From Bifidobacteriaceae bacterium (GTDB lineage Bacteria > Actinomycetota > Actinomycetes > Actinomycetales > WQXJ01): 8,287 nt of DNA. Below are positions 5,635-8,287 of this stretch, piece after piece. The first letter of the stretch is position 1; every line of letters starts with the position of its first letter. The notes under the pieces are model-generated. The model searched no databases. It saw only the letters and a list, made by a program, of their open reading frames with translations, and was not told the origin of the DNA. The stretch is taken from the NCBI GenBank assembly GCA_031278665.1, contig JAITKC010000057.1:1-8287 (forward strand), given 5' to 3'. A program made the position numbers and the translations under genes.

Positions 5635-6834
5635 ATGCCCCAAACGCGTTTCGATGAAATCGTCAGCCGCGAGGGAACCGACGCGCTGGCCTTCGCGCGC
5701 AAGCGCCACGCCGTGCCCGAGGACGCCACGCCGCTGTGGATCGCAGACATGGCCTTTCGGGCGCCCGAAGCGGTGACAAGCGCTCTGGCGGAACGGGTCG
5801 AGCACGGGATATTCGGTTACGCGCTGCCCGGCGAAGCCTACTTCGAGGCCTTGGCGGGCTGGTTCGGCCGCCGCCATGGTTGGACGGTCGACACAGCGGC
5901 GGCGGTGCCGACGCGCGGTGTTGTCCACGCCCTCTACTTGACGCTCCAGGCGCTGACCGAACCAGGCGCGGGAGTGATAATCCAGCCGCCGGTTTACGCC
6001 CCGTTCTTCGAGGCGGTCAACAACACCGGCCGGCGCGTGCTGACCAACCCGCTGGTCAGGGCCGGACGCGGCTATGAAATCGACTTCGACCAGTTCGAGG
6101 CGCAAGCGCGCCAGGCCGAAGCGTTCATTTTGTGTTCGCCGCACAACCCGGTCGGGCGGGTTTGGACGCGAGCCGAACTGGAGCGGATGGCCGAAATCTG
6201 CCTGCGCCATAGTCTTTGGATCATCTCCGACGAGGTCCACGCCGACTTCGTCTACCCCGGCCGCCGGCACATCGTCACGGCGACTCTGGACTCGGCGGTC
6301 GACGCCGCGACCGTCACCTGCACGGCGCCGTCAAAGACTTTCAACTTGGCCGGCTTGCAACTCGCCAACGTTTTTGTCCCCAACCGGGACGCCCGCCGGC
6401 GCATCAAGGCCGCTTACGCCGCCCAAGGCCTCAGCCAGCATCCCGCCCTCGGCTTGGTGGCTTGCCAGGCCGCCTATGGCGGCGCCGCCGACGCCTGGGT
6501 CGACCAGTTGGTCGCCTACCTTGATCGCACGATGACGCTGATCGAGTCCCGGGTGGCGGCCGGTTTGCCCGGGGTTCGGTTTGACCGGCCGGAGGGAACT
6601 TACCTAGCCTGGCTGGATTTCAGCGAACTCGGTTTGGACGGTCCGGCGTTACACGGCCTGGTGGTGGAGCGGGCGCGGGTTTGGCTGTCAGACGGTCCCG
6701 GCTTCGGCCCCGGCGGGGAGGGTTTCCAGCGCTTGAACGCCGCCGTGCCGCATCGCGTGCTCGATGCCGCTTTCGACCGCTTGGAGACGGCTCTGGCCGA
6801 GGCGGCCGCCAGGCCGGCGCCGCAAGGAGGCTAG
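5635..6834 (+). CDS. MalY/PatB-family PLP enzyme, probable cystathionine beta-lyase
   Basis: Fold type I PLP enzyme (399 aa from ATG 5635) of the MalY/PatB group, which cleaves the C-S bond of cystathionine to give homocysteine, pyruvate and ammonia. Visible sites: N-terminal RFDEIVSREGT, PLWIADMAF at 33-41 (usually WVADMDF), EHGIFGY at 56-62, PPVYAPF at 118-124, CSPHNPVGRVW at 167-177, ISDEVHADFVYP at 197-208 with the PLP-contacting Asp199, Schiff-base Lys234 in APSKTFNLAG, and Arg366 in GEGFQRLN for the substrate carboxylate. A GTG at 5620 with GAGAGG six bases upstream would add five residues; I prefer ATG 5635, with GGGAA eight bases upstream, because homologs begin at FDEI. It lies 62 bases after the trans-sulfuration gene and probably acts on its product. 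Some family members also cleave cysteine or act as regulators, as E. coli MalY does. Beta-lyase is an inference from family and neighbours. Confidence 0.88.
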   Translation: MPQTRFDEIVSREGTDALAFARKRHAVPEDATPLWIADMAFRAPEAVTSALAERVEHGIFGYALPGEAYFEALAGWFGRRHGWTVDTAAAVPTRGVVHALYLTLQALTEPGAGVIIQPPVYAPFFEAVNNTGRRVLTNPLVRAGRGYEIDFDQFEAQARQAEAFILCSPHNPVGRVWTRAELERMAEICLRHSLWIISDEVHADFVYPGRRHIVTATLDSAVDAATVTCTAPSKTFNLAGLQLANVFVPNRDARRRIKAAYAAQGLSQHPALGLVACQAAYGGAADAWVDQLVAYLDRTMTLIESRVAAGLPGVRFDRPEGTYLAWLDFSELGLDGPALHGLVVERARVWLSDGPGFGPGGEGFQRLNAAVPHRVLDAAFDRLETALAEAAARPAPQGG

Positions 6835-6843
6835 CCGGTTGTT

Positions 6844-7380
6844 CTAGGGGGCGGATGGCAGGCCGGCCACTCCGGTTAGGAGTTCGGGGTCGACGGTTTG
6901 GTCGCGGCGGATCACTGTGAGCGATCCGTCGGACTCGACTATCGCGTAACCCACGGCCGCCCGCTCGGTCACCCCGGCCCGGCGCAGTCTGATCCAAAGG
7001 TCGGCTTGGCTGATCCGGGCGAGGCGCAGCATCGGCTGGTTGACCTCGCCGTCCACGATCACCGCGCGGGCGTGGCGGGCCGGCCGGCGAGCCCGGCGGC
7101 GGCGCGTGAAAACTCGCACGCCGGACTCCCAGGCGAACAACACGGCCAGCACTATCAACCCGCCGGTGACTTTGGGGGCGTCGCCCAACATGGCGCGGGC
7201 GGTGACCGCTCCGATCACCGTCATCAACGCCAGCGTGGTGACTGACACGCGCAGACGCAGCCGCTGGCCGAACCACGCCATCAGGGCGCTGAACACCCAG
7301 AACAGCACAGTTGACGAGACCACCAAGGCGATGGCCTGCGGGGCGGTGATGACCAGCTCGCTCCAGACGTCTGAACCCAT
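6844..7380 (-). CDS. DUF421 (YetF-like) membrane protein
   Basis: A 178-residue membrane protein of the DUF421 family, function unknown. Three hydrophobic segments (about 14-37, 46-64 and 71-91) are followed by an Arg-rich stretch (93-104) and a soluble, probably cytoplasmic domain (about 106-160). That domain has the family pattern: VIVDGEVNQPMLRLARISQADL, then LRRAGV, then VGYAIVESDGSLTVIRR. The ATG at 7380 has no ribosome site; TAGGGT lies seven bases upstream, so it is probably a leaderless message. Its stop is only nine bases from the stop of the converging MalY-type gene. It follows metX on the same strand, but a strong hairpin and its own promoter separate them, so a shared role with methionine synthesis is not implied. 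Confidence 0.85.
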   Translation of the reverse strand: MGSDVWSELVITAPQAIALVVSSTVLFWVFSALMAWFGQRLRLRVSVTTLALMTVIGAVTARAMLGDAPKVTGGLIVLAVLFAWESGVRVFTRRRRARRPARHARAVIVDGEVNQPMLRLARISQADLWIRLRRAGVTERAAVGYAIVESDGSLTVIRRDQTVDPELLTGVAGLPSAP

Positions 7381-7387
7381 GGCCTTG

Positions 7388-7393
7388 ACCCTA
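7388..7393 (-). promoter_or_regulatory. TAGGGT -10 element for the DUF421 gene
   Basis: On the - strand TAGGGT stands exactly seven bases before ATG 7380, the spacing of a leaderless promoter. The missing ribosome site and the terminator-like hairpin just upstream (7407-7438) both agree with transcription beginning here. No clear -35 hexamer at the usual distance. Confidence 0.55.
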
Positions 7394-7406
7394 CCCCCGG
7401 GCTGTC

Positions 7407-7438
7407 GCCGGACCGCGTCCCGCTCAAACGCGGCCGGC
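7407..7438 (-). terminator. Strong hairpin behind metX
   Basis: GCCGG-CCGCGT pairs with ACGCGG-T-CCGGC: eleven pairs with a one-base bulge (7412) and a nine-base loop. It starts two bases after the metX stop on the - strand and ends 13 bases before the DUF421 -10 box. No T tract, as in many high-GC terminators. Confidence 0.6.
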
Positions 7439-7440
7439 GC

Positions 7441-8287
7441 CTAGCGGGACTCGAGGAAGTCGGCCACCACCGGCCCCAACTGGGAGAACTCGATCAGGAA
7501 GCCGTCGTGTCCGTAGTCGGAGTGGACCAAGTGGACGCCGTCGGCGCCGGGGATATGGCGGGCCAATTCGTCGGACTCGCCGGGAAGGTAAAGCCGGTCT
7601 GAGTCAACCGCCACCACCAGCGCCCGGGCGCTAATCGAAGCCAGCGCGGCGGCCGCCGAGCCGCGGTCGCGGCCCACGTCGTGGGCGCAGAGCGCCTCGG
7701 TCAAGACGATATAAGAGTTGGCGTCAAACCGCAGGGCCAATTTGGAGGCCTGGTGCTCCAAGTAGGAGGCGACGGCATAGCGGCCGCCGCCGCCCAGCGG
7801 CTGCTCGCCGGCCTGGGCCGAGGCGCCGAACCGGTCCTCCAACTCCAGCGCCGAACGGTAGGTGGTGTGGGCGATCTGCCGGGCGATTCCCAGTCCGGCG
7901 TGCGGGCCTTGGCCGTCCGGCTGGTCGTAATAGTCGCCGCCCAGGAAAAACGGGTCGTTCCGGATGGCCGAAACCTGGGCGTGAGCCCAGGCGATCTGGT
8001 CGGCCGTGGACTTGGCGGTGGTGGCCACGGGCGCGATCCGGGCGACCCGGTCCGCCTCCATGACAGCCCATTCGAGCACGCGCATGCCGCCCATCGAACC
8101 GCCTATCACCAGGGCGAACTGGGAGACGCCAAGGAAGTCGGCGAGAATCGACTCGACCCGGACCTGATCGCGAATGGTGATGTAGGGAAAGCGCGAGCCG
8201 TAACGGCGCGGCCGGCCCGCGCCGGGCCGGGCCGGCGAACCGGCCGAGCCGGACGGGCCGCCAACCGACAAACCGCTCCCGGCGGCA
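7441..8287 (-). CDS. metX: Homoserine O-acetyltransferase, C-terminal part (5' end outside window)
   Basis: Alpha/beta-hydrolase fold enzyme that transfers an acetyl group from acetyl-CoA to homoserine, committing it to methionine synthesis. The frame is open to the window edge, so the TTG at 8271 is likely internal and the N-terminal part (with its NxLGG motif) is missing. Counting from 8271: YGSRFPYITIRDQV (24-37), the nucleophile elbow GGSMGGMRVLEWA (57-69) with catalytic Ser59, Asp225 in VDSDRLY, and His255 in YGHDGFL. All three triad residues are present, and the C-terminus ends normally with VADFLESR. A Gly/Pro/Ser/Ala-rich stretch (4-22) occupies the loop before YGSRFP and looks somewhat longer than usual. 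Some MetX relatives use succinyl-CoA; acetyl is assumed from the general pattern in Actinobacteria. The stop is followed at once by a strong hairpin, so this is the last gene of its transcript; metY often lies upstream of metX, which would be outside the window. Confidence 0.93.
   Translation of the reverse strand, partial: AAGSGLSVGGPSGSAGSPARPGAGRPRRYGSRFPYITIRDQVRVESILADFLGVSQFALVIGGSMGGMRVLEWAVMEADRVARIAPVATTAKSTADQIAWAHAQVSAIRNDPFFLGGDYYDQPDGQGPHAGLGIARQIAHTTYRSALELEDRFGASAQAGEQPLGGGGRYAVASYLEHQASKLALRFDANSYIVLTEALCAHDVGRDRGSAAAALASISARALVVAVDSDRLYLPGESDELARHIPGADGVHLVHSDYGHDGFLIEFSQLGPVVADFLESR

Noticed and set aside
4065..7429. Shared 10-mer GTTTGAGCGG at 4065-4074 (+) and 7420-7429 (-), each within a hairpin
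   Set aside because: Dozens of 10-base matches are expected by chance between the two strands of an 8.3 kb window, and the distances to the nearby TAGGGT boxes differ.

Overview
This is an 8.3 kb window of very GC-rich DNA. The tight operons with 4-base start/stop overlaps (TTGA, GTGA, GTGA), the frequent GTG and TTG starts, the strong preference for G or C at third codon positions, and two TAGGGT-N7-ATG leaderless-type promoters all suggest a high-GC actinobacterium (Actinomycetota). The genus cannot be fixed from this sequence. Both ends of the window cut through a gene.

Left third (1-3317, + strand): an iron-siderophore type ABC importer operon. It holds the C-terminal part of a periplasmic/lipoprotein binding protein, two FecCD-family membrane permeases and a FecE-type ATPase, each overlapping the next by four bases. 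The first permease carries a single in-frame TGA at 878-880 where the family normally has glycine. Coding sequence continues in the same frame on the far side, so the gene looks freshly broken (or the base is an error).

Middle (3318-4348): a conserved DUF2200 gene on the - strand, converging on the importer operon, followed by a 461-base stretch before the next + strand gene. The DUF2200 gene is bracketed by two similar elements (TGTAAAGAC, about 5 bases, then a GC hairpin with CGCAGG/CTGCGG arms). The 461-base stretch also holds an inverted repeat, a TAGGGT -10 element and a possible 25-residue leaderless peptide gene.

Right half (4349-8287): a methionine module. A PLP trans-sulfuration enzyme and a MalY/PatB-type PLP C-S lyase lie on the + strand, separated by a terminator-like hairpin. 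On the - strand, a DUF421 membrane protein and the C-terminal two thirds or so of homoserine O-acetyltransferase (metX) converge on them. Read together, MetX (homoserine to O-acetylhomoserine), the trans-sulfuration enzyme as cystathionine gamma-synthase, and MalY as cystathionine beta-lyase would give a full route from homoserine to homocysteine. The substrate assignments of the two PLP enzymes are inferred from family and context.

I did not find an evident new defence, mobile or CRISPR system. The unusual items are the interrupted permease, the paired hairpin elements around DUF2200, and the leaderless small ORF ahead of the methionine genes.
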